Assembly (NCBI GenBank): GCA_900770255.1 | Contig: CAAGJN010000067.1 | Span: forward strand, 38,689-102,688 | From: Clostridia bacterium | GTDB lineage: Bacteria > Bacillota > Clostridia > Oscillospirales > Acutalibacteraceae | Direction: 5' to 3' | Length of the DNA: 64,000 nucleotides | In this document: in pieces, positions 33,483 through 42,294 of the stretch | Position numbering within the stretch: the stretch's first letter is position 1 | How the letters are laid out: every line of letters begins with the position of its first letter | Program-made: the position numbers and the translations under genes | Notes under the pieces: model-generated | Databases searched by the model: none | Told to the model about the DNA's origin: nothing | What the model saw: the letters and a program-made list of their open reading frames with translations, nothing else

Positions 33483-33541
33483 GTTTAAATATTATAGGGA
33501 TCAATACATATGGGCAATAAGTAATGCAAAGGAGAATGAAA

Positions 33542-33811
33542 ATGAGAGCTGTTATGACTGTAACGGGCAAGGATATCATCGGCATACTCGCCGAGGTTTC
33601 GGGAAAATGCTCGTCCCTCAACGTAAATATAACCGAAGTTACGCAGAGCGTTCTGCAGGATATTTTCTGCATGATCATGCTCGTCGATACTGAGAAATGC
33701 TCCGTGCCGCTGTCCGAATTCTCAGATATCATGACCGAGCTCGGCCGCGAGCACGGTCTCGACATCCACGTCATGCACGAAGCTGTTTTTGATTCGATGT
33801 ACCACGTTTGA
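33542..33811 (+). CDS. ACT domain protein (UPF0237-type)
   Basis: 89-residue protein consisting of one ACT domain ('MTVTGKDIIGILAEVSGKCSSLNVNITEV', 'FCMIMLVD'), a small ligand-binding module that usually senses amino acids. AAAGGAG lies 8 bases before the ATG. It is followed after 14 bases by the UPF0210 gene; this pairing is conserved in Firmicutes and archaea, which suggests the ACT protein regulates or joins the UPF0210 protein. The ligand is unknown. Confidence 0.9.
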   Translation: MRAVMTVTGKDIIGILAEVSGKCSSLNVNITEVTQSVLQDIFCMIMLVDTEKCSVPLSEFSDIMTELGREHGLDIHVMHEAVFDSMYHV

Positions 33812-33825
33812 GAGGATAACGCCAT

Positions 33826-35181
33826 ATGATAAACACAAGGGACATTCTCGAGACGATACATATGATCGAGGATGAAAATCTGGATATACGCACGATCACA
33901 ATGGGTATCTCGCTGCTCGACTGCTGTTCGCAGGATATCGACGACTCCTGCCGCAGGGTCTACGACAAGATCGCCCGCCGCGCCGAAAATCTCGTCAAGG
34001 TCGGCTGCGAGATCGAGAAGGAATACGGCGTGCCGATAATCAACAAACGCGTCGCCGTAACGCCCATAGCCATGCTCGCCGCAGCCTCGGGCGGCGACCC
34101 GGTCAAATATGCGCTCACGCTCGAAAAGGCGGCGCAGGCAGTCGGGGTCAACTTTATCGGAGGCTATTCTGCCCTTGTCCAGAAGGGCTTTGCGCCCGGC
34201 GACGAGGCTTTGATTAACAGCATACCCGAAGCGCTCGCGAACACCGAGCACGTCTGCTCGAGCGTCAACATAGGCTCTACAAAAGCCGGAATAAACATGG
34301 ACGCGGTCGCACTCATGGGCAAAATAATCAGAAAAACCGCTGAGCTGACTGCCGACAACAACTGCATCGGCGCGGCAAAGCTGGTCGTGTTCTGCAACGC
34401 GCCCGAAGATAACCCGTTCATGGCGGGCGCATTTCACGGCCCCGGCGAGCCGGAGAGCGTGATAAACGTCGGCGTATCCGGCCCCGGCGTTGTGCGCTGC
34501 GCGCTCAGGAAAATTCCCGACGGCAACCTCACCGACGTTGCCGACACGATAAAAAAGACCGCTTTCAAAATAACCCGCCTCGGCCAACTCATCGCCAGCG
34601 AGGCCTCGCGCAGGCTCAACGTGCCGTTCGGCATAGTCGACCTCTCTCTCGCCCCGACTCCCGCAGTCGGCGACTCCGTGGCACACATACTCGAGGAGAT
34701 CGGCCTCGAACAGTGCGGCGCGCACGGCACTACCGCCGCCCTCGCGCTGCTCAACGACGCCGTCAAGAAGGGCGGCACCATGGCCTCATCCCACGTCGGC
34801 GGTCTGTCCGGAGCATTCATCCCCGTGACCGAGGACGCCGGCATGATAGACGCCGCGCGCGCGGGCACACTTAGAATAGAGAAGCTTGAGGCGATGACGG
34901 CGGTTTGCTCCGTCGGCCTCGACATGATCGTAGTCCCCGGCGACACGACGGCCGACGTGCTCTCCGCAGTCATCGCGGACGAGGCTGCTATCGGCATGGT
35001 AAACTCCAAAACTACGGCAGTCAGGCTCATTCCCGCGATCGGCAAGCAAGCCGGTGAAGAACTCAACTTCGGCGGTCTGCTCGGCTCGGGTCCGATAATG
35101 CCGCTGAACACCTCGTCGCCCGCAAAAATGATCTCACGCGGCGGCCGCATACCCGCTCCGCTGCAGAGCCTCAAAAACTGA
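33826..35181 (+). CDS. UPF0210 (DUF711) family protein
   Basis: 451-residue protein of the DUF711/UPF0210 (PFL) family: 'ILETIHMIEDENLDIRTITMGISLLDC', 'INKRVAVTPIAMLAAAS', 'NIGSTKAGINMDAV', 'NPFMAGAFHGPGE' and 'SVGLDMIVVPGDT'. The fold is related to glycyl-radical enzymes, but no glycyl-radical motif (RVSGY-type) is present, and the activity is unknown. It is second in a transcript with the ACT-domain gene. Normal length and intact. Confidence 0.92.
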   Translation: MINTRDILETIHMIEDENLDIRTITMGISLLDCCSQDIDDSCRRVYDKIARRAENLVKVGCEIEKEYGVPIINKRVAVTPIAMLAAASGGDPVKYALTLEKAAQAVGVNFIGGYSALVQKGFAPGDEALINSIPEALANTEHVCSSVNIGSTKAGINMDAVALMGKIIRKTAELTADNNCIGAAKLVVFCNAPEDNPFMAGAFHGPGEPESVINVGVSGPGVVRCALRKIPDGNLTDVADTIKKTAFKITRLGQLIASEASRRLNVPFGIVDLSLAPTPAVGDSVAHILEEIGLEQCGAHGTTAALALLNDAVKKGGTMASSHVGGLSGAFIPVTEDAGMIDAARAGTLRIEKLEAMTAVCSVGLDMIVVPGDTTADVLSAVIADEAAIGMVNSKTTAVRLIPAIGKQAGEELNFGGLLGSGPIMPLNTSSPAKMISRGGRIPAPLQSLKN

Positions 35182-35198
35182 TAAAAGGAAGTTTTTCA

Positions 35199-36044
35199 AT
35201 GAAAGTACTGGTCACCGGTGCAAACGGACAGCTCGGCTATGACGTGATAAAGCGACTCAGCTCCATCGGAGAAAGCCCCGTCGGCGCCGACAAAGAGGAT
35301 TTTGACATAACGGACGAAAGGGCCGCAGCGGATTATATCGCTGCGCTCAAGCCTGACGCCGTGGTTCACTGCGCCGCCTACACGGCGGTGGACAAGGCTG
35401 AGGACGATGCAGAGCTCTGCCGCAGAGTCAACGTGGACGGCACGAGAAACATCGCTCTTGCATGCCGCGGGATCGGCGCAAAGCTCGTCTATATCAGCTC
35501 CGACTACGTTTTCGGCGGGACAGGCTCCGAGCCGCTCGAACCCGGCGACAGAAAAGATCCGCAGAACGTCTACGGCTTAACTAAGCTCGGGGGCGAAGAA
35601 GCCGCAAAGCTCTGCGAAAAGCATTTTATAGTCCGCACTTCATGGGTGTTCGGCCTCAACGGCGGCAATTTCGTCAAAACCATGCTGCGTCTCGCGCAGA
35701 CGCACGACAAAATAACAGTCGTTGACGATCAGATCGGCTCGCCGACCTACACGCCCGATCTTGCGCGCCTTATCTGCGACATGATAAAGACCGATAAATA
35801 CGGCGAATATCACGCCTCAAACGAGGGCTATTGCAGCTGGGCTCAATTCGCCGCCGAAATAATGAGGCAGGCGGGAAAAAGCACGGTTATCGTGCCCTGC
35901 ACAAGCGAGGAATATCCCGCCAAGGCAAAGCGCCCGGCAAATTCGCGCCTGTCGAAGTCCTGCCTCGACGCGGCCGGCTTTAAGCGTCTGCCGCCGTGGC
36001 AGGATGCGCTCGCAAGATTTCTCAAAGAGCTTGATTTAGCATAA
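35199..36044 (+). CDS. rfbD: dTDP-4-dehydrorhamnose reductase
   Basis: 281-residue extended short-chain dehydrogenase reducing dTDP-4-keto-rhamnose to dTDP-L-rhamnose, a cell-surface sugar precursor. Motifs: 'VTGANGQLGYDV' (NADP), 'CAAYTAVDKAEDD', 'YISSDYVFGG', and the catalytic 'YGLTKLGGE' (Tyr-x3-Lys). It is isolated from rfbA, rfbB and rfbC. It lies 17 bases after the UPF0210 gene, so it is probably co-transcribed. Confidence 0.93.
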   Translation: MKVLVTGANGQLGYDVIKRLSSIGESPVGADKEDFDITDERAAADYIAALKPDAVVHCAAYTAVDKAEDDAELCRRVNVDGTRNIALACRGIGAKLVYISSDYVFGGTGSEPLEPGDRKDPQNVYGLTKLGGEEAAKLCEKHFIVRTSWVFGLNGGNFVKTMLRLAQTHDKITVVDDQIGSPTYTPDLARLICDMIKTDKYGEYHASNEGYCSWAQFAAEIMRQAGKSTVIVPCTSEEYPAKAKRPANSRLSKSCLDAAGFKRLPPWQDALARFLKELDLA

Positions 36045-36060
36045 CGTTTTATAGTATAAT
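36031..36060 (+). promoter_or_regulatory. SigA promoter of the gls24-fakA-recG transcript
   Basis: TTGATT (36031-36036, inside the end of rfbD), 18-base spacer, perfect TATAAT (36055-36060). Confidence 0.65.
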
Positions 36061-36104
36061 AAGACGATAAGACAGCTTTCATATTTTCAAAAGGAGGAAA
36101 TTCC

Positions 36105-36461
36105 TTGATTAGACTTGAAAATCATCTCGGAGTCATAGAAATCTCTCAGCCCTATTTCGCTTCGCTCATAGGCAACGCCGCCTCTTCCTGCTTCGGAGTA
36201 GCGGGAATGGCCAACAGCAACATGCGTCAGGATATACGAGCACATTTTTACAAGCATAATTCTTTTGCAGATCAGGGGGTCTCCGTCAGAAAAGACGGCG
36301 AAGGGTTGATAGTCGATCTGCATATAATCGTGACATACGGCGTGAATATCTCCGCAATATGTCAGAGCATCATCAACAAGGTCAGATACACCGTCGAAGA
36401 GGCCACCGGCCTCGAGGTGCACGCGGTCAATGTCTTTGTTGACGGAATGAAGAATGAATAA
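36105..36461 (+). CDS. Asp23/Gls24 family protein (YloU-like)
   Basis: 118-residue Asp23/Gls24 domain protein: 'GVIEISQPYFASLIGNAASSCFGVAGM', 'GLIVDLHIIVTYGVNISAICQSIINKVRYTVEEATGLEV'. Members are associated with the membrane and envelope stress. The start codon is TTG, supported by AAGGAGG 8 bases upstream. It is followed by the fakA/yloV gene, the same order as yloU-yloV in Bacillus, so it is the YloU-type member. Confidence 0.92.
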   Translation: MIRLENHLGVIEISQPYFASLIGNAASSCFGVAGMANSNMRQDIRAHFYKHNSFADQGVSVRKDGEGLIVDLHIIVTYGVNISAICQSIINKVRYTVEEATGLEVHAVNVFVDGMKNE

Positions 36462-36509
36462 ACCGCTTAATATCAGTCAGCTTTTCCGGCTGTTTCGGGA
36501 GGAAAATAA

Positions 36510-38165
36510 ATGACAATCACAGGAGCTCTCCTGCGTAACGCAGTCATCAGCGCTTCGCAGGCCATAACTTCACACCGCCAGGAGATCGATGCACTCAACG
36601 TCTTTCCCGTGCCTGACGGCGACACCGGCACAAACATGTCGATGACCATAACGAACGCCGCCCGCGAGGTATCGGTTAAGGGCGACAATGAGAGCGTTTC
36701 AGCTGTTGCCGACTGCGTGGCGTCAGGACTTCTGCGCGGCGCAAGGGGCAACTCCGGCGTTATTCTCTCGCTCGTGTTCCGCGGCATTGCCAAGGGTCTC
36801 AAGGGATTGAAGGAGGCTGACGGCGCGGCGATGGCCTCGGCGCTTGAACACGGCAGCTCGTCCGCCTATAAGGCGGTAATGAAGCCGACCGAGGGCACGA
36901 TCCTCACGGTCATTCGCACGGCCTCCGAGTATGCCAGAAAGGCCGTCAACAATGGCGAAACAGACGCTGTCAAGGTCTTTGACATCGCTCTCGACGGCGC
37001 AAAAGAGGCGCTCGCCGACACGCCGAACATCCTCCCCGTGCTCAAAAAAGCCGGAGTCGTCGACGCAGGCGGCAGCGGCCTTGTGTGCATATTCACGGCA
37101 ATGTCAGCCGTATTCAACGGCAAAGAGGTCGAGGTCGAAGCACCGGAGATCTTGGCTCCGACTCAGACTTCCAGCGAAAACAGCGCGGCCGGCAAGGCTG
37201 AGGCTGACATACATTACACCTACTGCACCGAATTCATTTCAAACCGCGAAAACGGCAAGGATCCGCGCGAGCTGCGCGCGTATCTTGAGTCGATCGGCGA
37301 CTGCGTCGTCGTTGTTGACGACGAGCATATCATCAAGGTACATGTTCATACCAACAATCCCGGAAAGGCGATTCAGAAGGGCATTGAATACGGTCCGCTT
37401 ACAAATATAAAAATCGAAAATATGCGCCAACAGCATCAGAACGCCCGCTGGGGCTCCGCTCCCGAGGAGCAGGACGAGCCCATAAGAGAGGCTGAACCGA
37501 CAAAGCCGTTCGGCTACGTCACCGTCGCCTCCGGAGACGGCCTGTGCGAGCTGTTCTCGGAACTCGGCGCAGATCAGGTGGTCAGCGGCGGCCAGACGAT
37601 GAACCCGAGCACAGACGATCTGCTCAAGGCCGTCCTCGCGACCCCCGCAGAGCATATCTTCATCCTGCCCAACAACAAAAACATCATCATGGCCGCAGAG
37701 CAGGTCGATCCCCTGACTGACCGCGACGTGCGCGTTCTGCACACAAAGACGATACCGCAGGGCATCGCGGCGCTCTTAAACGTTGACGAATCCGGTTCTG
37801 CAGAGGAAAATCACCTCGCAATGATGAAGGCCGCCGAGAAGGTTTCGACCGGCCTTGTCACCTTCGCTGCCCGCGACAGCTCCGTGGACGGACAATCCGT
37901 CAAGGAGGGTCAGATACTCGGCATGGAGAACGGCAAGATCACCACGATCGAGTCGAACGTCATTCAGGCGGCGTACAGGGTCACAAGACACCTGTTCAAG
38001 CGCGGCACCTCCTCGCTCGTTACGCTCATCTACGGCAACGGCATGACCGAGGATCAGGCCGAGGAGCTTGCTTCGCTGCTGACTGCAAAATACGGCACGG
38101 ATATCGAGGTCTCCGTTATTAACGGCGGCCAGCCGGTCTATTACTTCATAATTTCAGTCGAATAA
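36510..38165 (+). CDS. fakA: Fatty acid kinase catalytic subunit FakA (YloV, DAK2 domain)
   Basis: 551-residue protein that phosphorylates fatty acids bound to a FakB partner. The N-terminal DhaL/DAK2 domain has the Mg-ATP motif 'NVFPVPDGDTGTNMSMT' and 'RGARGNSGVILS'; the middle and C-terminal domains include 'GGQTMNPSTDDLL' and 'LPNNKNIIMAAEQ', typical of YloV. No FakB (DegV) gene is in the window. It lies between gls24 and recG as in Bacillus (yloU-yloV-recG). A GGGAGG site precedes the ATG. Confidence 0.94.
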   Translation: MTITGALLRNAVISASQAITSHRQEIDALNVFPVPDGDTGTNMSMTITNAAREVSVKGDNESVSAVADCVASGLLRGARGNSGVILSLVFRGIAKGLKGLKEADGAAMASALEHGSSSAYKAVMKPTEGTILTVIRTASEYARKAVNNGETDAVKVFDIALDGAKEALADTPNILPVLKKAGVVDAGGSGLVCIFTAMSAVFNGKEVEVEAPEILAPTQTSSENSAAGKAEADIHYTYCTEFISNRENGKDPRELRAYLESIGDCVVVVDDEHIIKVHVHTNNPGKAIQKGIEYGPLTNIKIENMRQQHQNARWGSAPEEQDEPIREAEPTKPFGYVTVASGDGLCELFSELGADQVVSGGQTMNPSTDDLLKAVLATPAEHIFILPNNKNIIMAAEQVDPLTDRDVRVLHTKTIPQGIAALLNVDESGSAEENHLAMMKAAEKVSTGLVTFAARDSSVDGQSVKEGQILGMENGKITTIESNVIQAAYRVTRHLFKRGTSSLVTLIYGNGMTEDQAEELASLLTAKYGTDIEVSVINGGQPVYYFIISVE

Positions 38166-38166
38166 T

Positions 38167-40209
38167 ATGAGACTCGATACTGACATAAAATACTTAAAGG
38201 GCGTTGGCGAGAAACGCGCTGCGATGCTGTCGCGGCTGGGCGTTTCTGATGTCGGCGCCCTTGTGCGTCTTTATCCGCGGGTCTATGAGGACTGGAGAAG
38301 TATAAAGACGATCGCTCAGGCTCAAATCGGCGAGGTCTGCTGCATAAAAGCGACCGTCGGCGCGCCGGTCAGAAAGGCGTTAATTCGTAAAGGTTTGACC
38401 CTTTACAAGACCGAGGTTACAGACGGCGAGAGCGTTATGGGAGTGACGATCTTCAACAGCAAGTTTGCCGCAGAAAAACTCGTTGAGGGCGAAGAATTTC
38501 TGTTTTTCGGCAGGGTCGGCGGCAACCTGTACCGCAAGGAGATGAGCTCCCCGGAGATCGAGCCCTCCGAGGGCTCGGACAGAATAAGGCCGATATACCC
38601 GCAGACGCTCGGGCTAAGCTCACGCACGATAGAAAAGCTTGTTAAAACTGCGCTGACACAATGCCGCAACGAAATAGTTGACCCTATCCCCCAATGGCTG
38701 CGCGAAAAATACTGCCTGATGAACCTGTGGGATTCGCTGGTGAACATCCACTTTCCGAAAAATCAGGATTATCTTGAGGAGGCCCGGCGCAGGCTGATCT
38801 TTGAGGAGCTGCTGATATTGCAGCTCGGACTCGAAAAGATGCGGCTGCGCGCGCAGAAAAATGCGGGCGCGGTGATGGAAAAGGACTTTAGCGAGGAATA
38901 TTTTTCACATCTCCCCTTCTCGCCCACGGGAGCGCAGCGCAGAGCTGTCAGCGAGGCCATGGCCGACATGATGAGCGGCCGGCAGATGAACCGCCTGCTC
39001 CAGGGCGACGTCGGCTCCGGCAAGACGGCGGTCGCGGCGGCGCTCGTCTATTCGGCGGCAAAAAACTCGATGCAGTCGGCTCTGATGGCACCGACGGAGG
39101 TGCTCGCCGAGCAGCACTACAAGACATTTCTCAAGCTGTTCGAGGGCTGCGGAATAACCGTCGAGCTGCTCACAGGCTCAGACACGGCCGCGCAGAAGCG
39201 AAAGAAAAAAGAGCGGCTGAAGGCGGGTGAAACGGACCTGCTGATCGGCACCCATGCAATAATACAATCGGACGTTGAATTTAAATCGCTCGCACTCGTC
39301 ATAACCGACGAACAGCATCGCTTCGGCGTTGAGCAGAGAAATGCGCTGGGCGAAAAGGGTAAAGATCCTCACCTTTACGTCATGTCCGCAACGCCGATAC
39401 CGCGCACGCTTGCGCTGATAATCTACGGCGAGCTCGACGTGTCAATACTCGACGAGCTGCCGCCCGGCAGGCAGAGGATCGAGACCTACGCTGTGACCTC
39501 TGAGCTCAGGCAGCGCGCCTATAACTACGTCAAAAAGCATCTCGACGCAGGGAGGCAGGGCTACATTATCTGCCCGCTTGTAGACGAGGGCGACAACGAT
39601 CTTGAGCTCGCGTCTGCCACTGAATATGCCCGCGAGCTGCAGGACGGCGCATTTCGCGGCTACACGGTCGGGTTGATGCATGGCAAGATGAGGAGCGGCG
39701 AAAAGAAAAAAGTGATGGAGTCGTTCGTCAAGGGCGAGACGCAGCTGCTCGTTTCAACTACGGTCATAGAGGTGGGTGTTGACGTGCCGAACGCCGTAAT
39801 CATGGTCATTGAAAACGCTGAGCGCTTCGGGCTCTCTCAGCTCCATCAGCTCAGAGGGCGCATTGGCCGAGGGGAACATAGATCGACATGTATTCTGATA
39901 ACCGACGCGCAAAACGAGACGGCACAGAGGCGCATGAAGATTATGGAGACAACGACCGACGGCTTTAAGATCGCAGACGAGGATCTCAAGCTTCGCGGCC
40001 CGGGCGAATTTTTCGGCTCGCGCCAACACGGCCTGCCGCAGATGCGTATAGCCGACATGCTCAAAGACCGTGAAACGCTTGAAGAGACGCGCCGCGCCGC
40101 AGCCGATATAACCGCGCGCGACAGCGAGCTCGCTGACCCGGAGAACGCTGAACTCAGCCGCGAGGTGCAGAAGCTTTTCGACACGATCGGCAGCGCGGGG
40201 ATGAACTGA
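38167..40209 (+). CDS. recG: ATP-dependent DNA helicase RecG
   Basis: 680-residue superfamily-2 helicase that reverses stalled replication forks and branch-migrates Holliday junctions. The N-terminal wedge/OB domain ('LKGVGEKRAAMLSRLGV', 'VTIFNSKFAAEKL') precedes the helicase core: Walker A 'QGDVGSGKTAVA', 'DEQHRFGVEQR' (DEQH box), 'MSATPIPRTLAL', and C-terminal 'HQLRGRIGRGEH'. It starts one base after the fakA stop. The length is normal. Confidence 0.97.
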   Translation: MRLDTDIKYLKGVGEKRAAMLSRLGVSDVGALVRLYPRVYEDWRSIKTIAQAQIGEVCCIKATVGAPVRKALIRKGLTLYKTEVTDGESVMGVTIFNSKFAAEKLVEGEEFLFFGRVGGNLYRKEMSSPEIEPSEGSDRIRPIYPQTLGLSSRTIEKLVKTALTQCRNEIVDPIPQWLREKYCLMNLWDSLVNIHFPKNQDYLEEARRRLIFEELLILQLGLEKMRLRAQKNAGAVMEKDFSEEYFSHLPFSPTGAQRRAVSEAMADMMSGRQMNRLLQGDVGSGKTAVAAALVYSAAKNSMQSALMAPTEVLAEQHYKTFLKLFEGCGITVELLTGSDTAAQKRKKKERLKAGETDLLIGTHAIIQSDVEFKSLALVITDEQHRFGVEQRNALGEKGKDPHLYVMSATPIPRTLALIIYGELDVSILDELPPGRQRIETYAVTSELRQRAYNYVKKHLDAGRQGYIICPLVDEGDNDLELASATEYARELQDGAFRGYTVGLMHGKMRSGEKKKVMESFVKGETQLLVSTTVIEVGVDVPNAVIMVIENAERFGLSQLHQLRGRIGRGEHRSTCILITDAQNETAQRRMKIMETTTDGFKIADEDLKLRGPGEFFGSRQHGLPQMRIADMLKDRETLEETRRAAADITARDSELADPENAELSREVQKLFDTIGSAGMN

Positions 40210-40215
40210 AAAAAA

Positions 40216-40241
40216 TCCCCGGACACCTGAGTGTTCGGGGA
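40216..40241. terminator. Bidirectional terminator between recG and rpsI
   Basis: A perfect inverted repeat TCCCCGGACAC / GTGTTCGGGGA (one G-T pair), flanked by A6 on the left and AAAA on the right. Confidence 0.85.
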
Positions 40242-40253
40242 AAATCTGTTCTG

Positions 40254-40652
40254 TTATCTCTTGGAGAACTGGGGTGCACGGCGAGCGCCCTTGAGACCGT
40301 ATTTCTTTCTCTCGGTCATTCTCGGATCTCTGGTCAGGAAGCCTGCCTTCTTGAGCGCGGGGCGGAGCTCCGCATCATACTGAAGGAGCGCTCTGGAGAT
40401 ACCGTGACGGATAGCGCCGGCCTGGCCGGTGACGCCGCCGCCGTTGACGCGGCAGATGACGTCGAGCTTTTCACCCGTGCCGGTGAGTTCGAGAGGCTGG
40501 CGGACAATGAGCTTGAGAGTCTCAAGTCCGAAATAATCGTCTATATCTCTGTCGTTGATGATGATTTTGCCGGTGCCGGCGTAAAGACGGACTCTGGCAA
40601 CTGATTTCTTTCTGCGGCCTGTGCCGTAGAAGTAAGGAACTGAATCGTACAT
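40254..40652 (-). CDS. rpsI: 30S ribosomal protein S9
   Basis: 132-residue small-subunit protein whose C-terminal tail reaches the P-site tRNA. Signatures: 'YGTGRRKKSVARVRL', 'GGGVTGQAGAIRHGISRALLQ', 'DPRMTERKKYGLKGARRAPQFSKR'. It lies 19 bases after rplM, the universal pair. Confidence 0.99.
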   Translation of the reverse strand: MYDSVPYFYGTGRRKKSVARVRLYAGTGKIIINDRDIDDYFGLETLKLIVRQPLELTGTGEKLDVICRVNGGGVTGQAGAIRHGISRALLQYDAELRPALKKAGFLTRDPRMTERKKYGLKGARRAPQFSKR

Positions 40653-40671
40653 TATTTATTGCCTCCCTTCA

Positions 40672-41100
40672 TTAAAGCGCCCACTCTTCGGGCTTCTGTG
40701 CCTCATGCTTATGCTCCGCGCCTCTGTAAACGCGAAGTCTGGTCAGAGCTGTGCGGCCCAGCGTGTTGTCGGGCAGCATACCCTTGACTGCAAGCTCAAC
40801 TGCGAACTCGGGCTTAGTCTTCATGAGGGTGCTGTACTTGACCTCTTTCATGTTGCCGATATAACCGGTATGATGATAATACATCTTCTGGTTGAGCTTG
40901 TTGCCGGTGAGAACGGCTTTCTCAGCGTTAATGATGATGACATGATCACCGCAGTCAGCGTTGGGGGTGAAGGTGGGCTTATGCTTGCCGCGAAGAAGGA
41001 CGGCAGCCTGAACTGCTACCTTGCCGAGAGGCTTACCGGCAGCATCGATGACATACCACTTACGGGTGATGTCGCCCGCTTTGGGCATATAAGTTGACAT
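40672..41100 (-). CDS. rplM: 50S ribosomal protein L13
   Basis: 142-residue large-subunit protein. Signatures: 'WYVIDAAGKPLGKVAVQAAVLLRGKHKPTFTPNADCGDHV' and 'MLPDNTLGRTALTRLRVY'. First gene of the rplM-rpsI operon, with a GGAGGT site and a consensus promoter 35-60 bases upstream. Confidence 0.99.
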   Translation of the reverse strand: MSTYMPKAGDITRKWYVIDAAGKPLGKVAVQAAVLLRGKHKPTFTPNADCGDHVIIINAEKAVLTGNKLNQKMYYHHTGYIGNMKEVKYSTLMKTKPEFAVELAVKGMLPDNTLGRTALTRLRVYRGAEHKHEAQKPEEWAL

Positions 41101-41134
41101 ACTTGTTACCTCCGATATTTCTTAATGCTCCGAT

Positions 41135-41163
41135 ATATTATCACATCGCGCAAGGGTTGTCAA
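41135..41163 (-). promoter_or_regulatory. SigA promoter of rplM-rpsI
   Basis: On the minus strand a perfect TTGACA (41163-41158), 17-base spacer, TAATAT (41140-41135). Confidence 0.8.
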
Positions 41164-41294
41164 TAGATTTTCTTTAACTTTTTAATTTATGTTTCACAAG
41201 CTCTGTTTTTCTCGCCTTTTCTCGCGTTTTCATATCATTTGCTCACTCGCGATTTACGGAATTTTTTTATTTCGCCCATATATTCGTGCTGAAA

Positions 41295-41323
41295 TTGACT
41301 TTGCAGCAGGCATAGTATATAAT
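41295..41323 (+). promoter_or_regulatory. SigA promoter of the DUF896-ttcA-like transcript
   Basis: TTGACT (41295-41300), 17-base spacer, perfect TATAAT (41318-41323). Confidence 0.8.
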
Positions 41324-41352
41324 AATTATATACGATATGTGCGGAGGAAAGC

Positions 41353-41565
41353 ATGAAAAAAGAAGAAATTAAGCGCATGAACGACCTCTATCACCTCTCG
41401 CAGGAAAGAAGCCTGAGCGAGGACGAATACAACGAGTGGTCGGATCTCAAACAGAAATACATCGCCGACTTCAAGGCGAGCCTGACAGGTCAGCTCGACA
41501 ACACCTACATCATTGACGAGAAGGGCAACAAGCACAAGCTTCAGAGAAAGGCAGACTCAAAATAA
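41353..41565 (+). CDS. DUF896 (YnzC/UPF0291) family protein
   Basis: 70-residue helical protein of the YnzC family: 'KRMNDLYHLSQERSLSEDEYNEWSDLKQKYIADFKASL'. YnzC in Bacillus is a small protein of unknown function in the SOS-region neighbourhood; structures show a helix-turn-helix hairpin-like bundle. GGAGG lies 7 bases before the ATG. The next gene starts immediately at its stop codon. Confidence 0.92.
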   Translation: MKKEEIKRMNDLYHLSQERSLSEDEYNEWSDLKQKYIADFKASLTGQLDNTYIIDEKGNKHKLQRKADSK

Positions 41566-42276
41566 ATGCAGAAATTTCTCAGTCTCGTGCGCTGCGCCGT
41601 TGACAAATACTCCATGATCGAGGAGGGCGACCGCATAGCAGTCGGGCTCTCCGGCGGCAAAGACTCCGTCGCGCTGCTCACGGCTTTGGCCGAGCTGCGC
41701 AGGTTCTATCCGAAAAACTTCTCGGTGACGGCGATAACCCTTGACCCGCGCTTTGACGGGAACAATACCGACTATTCCGAGCTTGAGGAGCTCTGCCGCC
41801 GCCTCAATATACCTTATATAATAAAGCGTACCGATCTCGGCAACATAATATTCAACCTGCGCAAAGAGAAGAACCCGTGCAGCCTGTGCGCCCGCATGCG
41901 GCGCGGCTCTCTGCACGACGCGGCAAAGGCCGCAGGGTGCAACAAAATTGCCCTGGGTCACCACATGGACGACGCCGCCGAGACGTTCATGATGAACCTT
42001 CTAAACGGCGGCACGATCGGCTCATTCAAGCCGATCACCTACCTGTCACGCAAAGATATTTACATGATAAGGCCGATGATTCTGGCGCGTGAGAGCGACA
42101 CCGTGCGCGTTGTTCGTAAGCTTCAGCTGCCGGTTGTCAAAAGCAAATGTCCTGCCGACGGCTCGACCGAGCGGCAGGAGGTCAAGGAGCTGCTCGCCTC
42201 TCTGGGCAAAAAATACGGCGAACTTCCGCCGAAGATAATCGGCGCGATGCAGCGCGGAGACATCAGCGGCTATTAA
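41566..42276 (+). CDS. TtcA-like tRNA sulfuration ATPase (PP-loop)
   Basis: 236-residue PP-loop ATPase of the TtcA/TtuA family, which thiolates tRNA bases. Motifs: 'VGLSGGKDSVALL' (PP-loop), 'CSLCARMRRGSLHDAAKAAGCNKIALGHHMDDAAETFMMNLL'. The CxxC in 'CSLCARMRRG' matches the iron-sulfur-binding pair of TtcA; a further Cys occurs in 'KSKCPADG'. It is directly adjacent to DUF896 with no gap. 2-thiocytidine formation at position 32 is the most likely role, but related Firmicutes proteins are not all characterised. Confidence 0.85.
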   Translation: MQKFLSLVRCAVDKYSMIEEGDRIAVGLSGGKDSVALLTALAELRRFYPKNFSVTAITLDPRFDGNNTDYSELEELCRRLNIPYIIKRTDLGNIIFNLRKEKNPCSLCARMRRGSLHDAAKAAGCNKIALGHHMDDAAETFMMNLLNGGTIGSFKPITYLSRKDIYMIRPMILARESDTVRVVRKLQLPVVKSKCPADGSTERQEVKELLASLGKKYGELPPKIIGAMQRGDISGY

Positions 42277-42294
42277 AGTGAAAGAGTGATATAT

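Noticed and set aside
33451..34725. 424-codon minus-strand open frame
   Set aside because: Antisense to the ACT-domain and UPF0210 genes, which have matching ribosome sites and known families.
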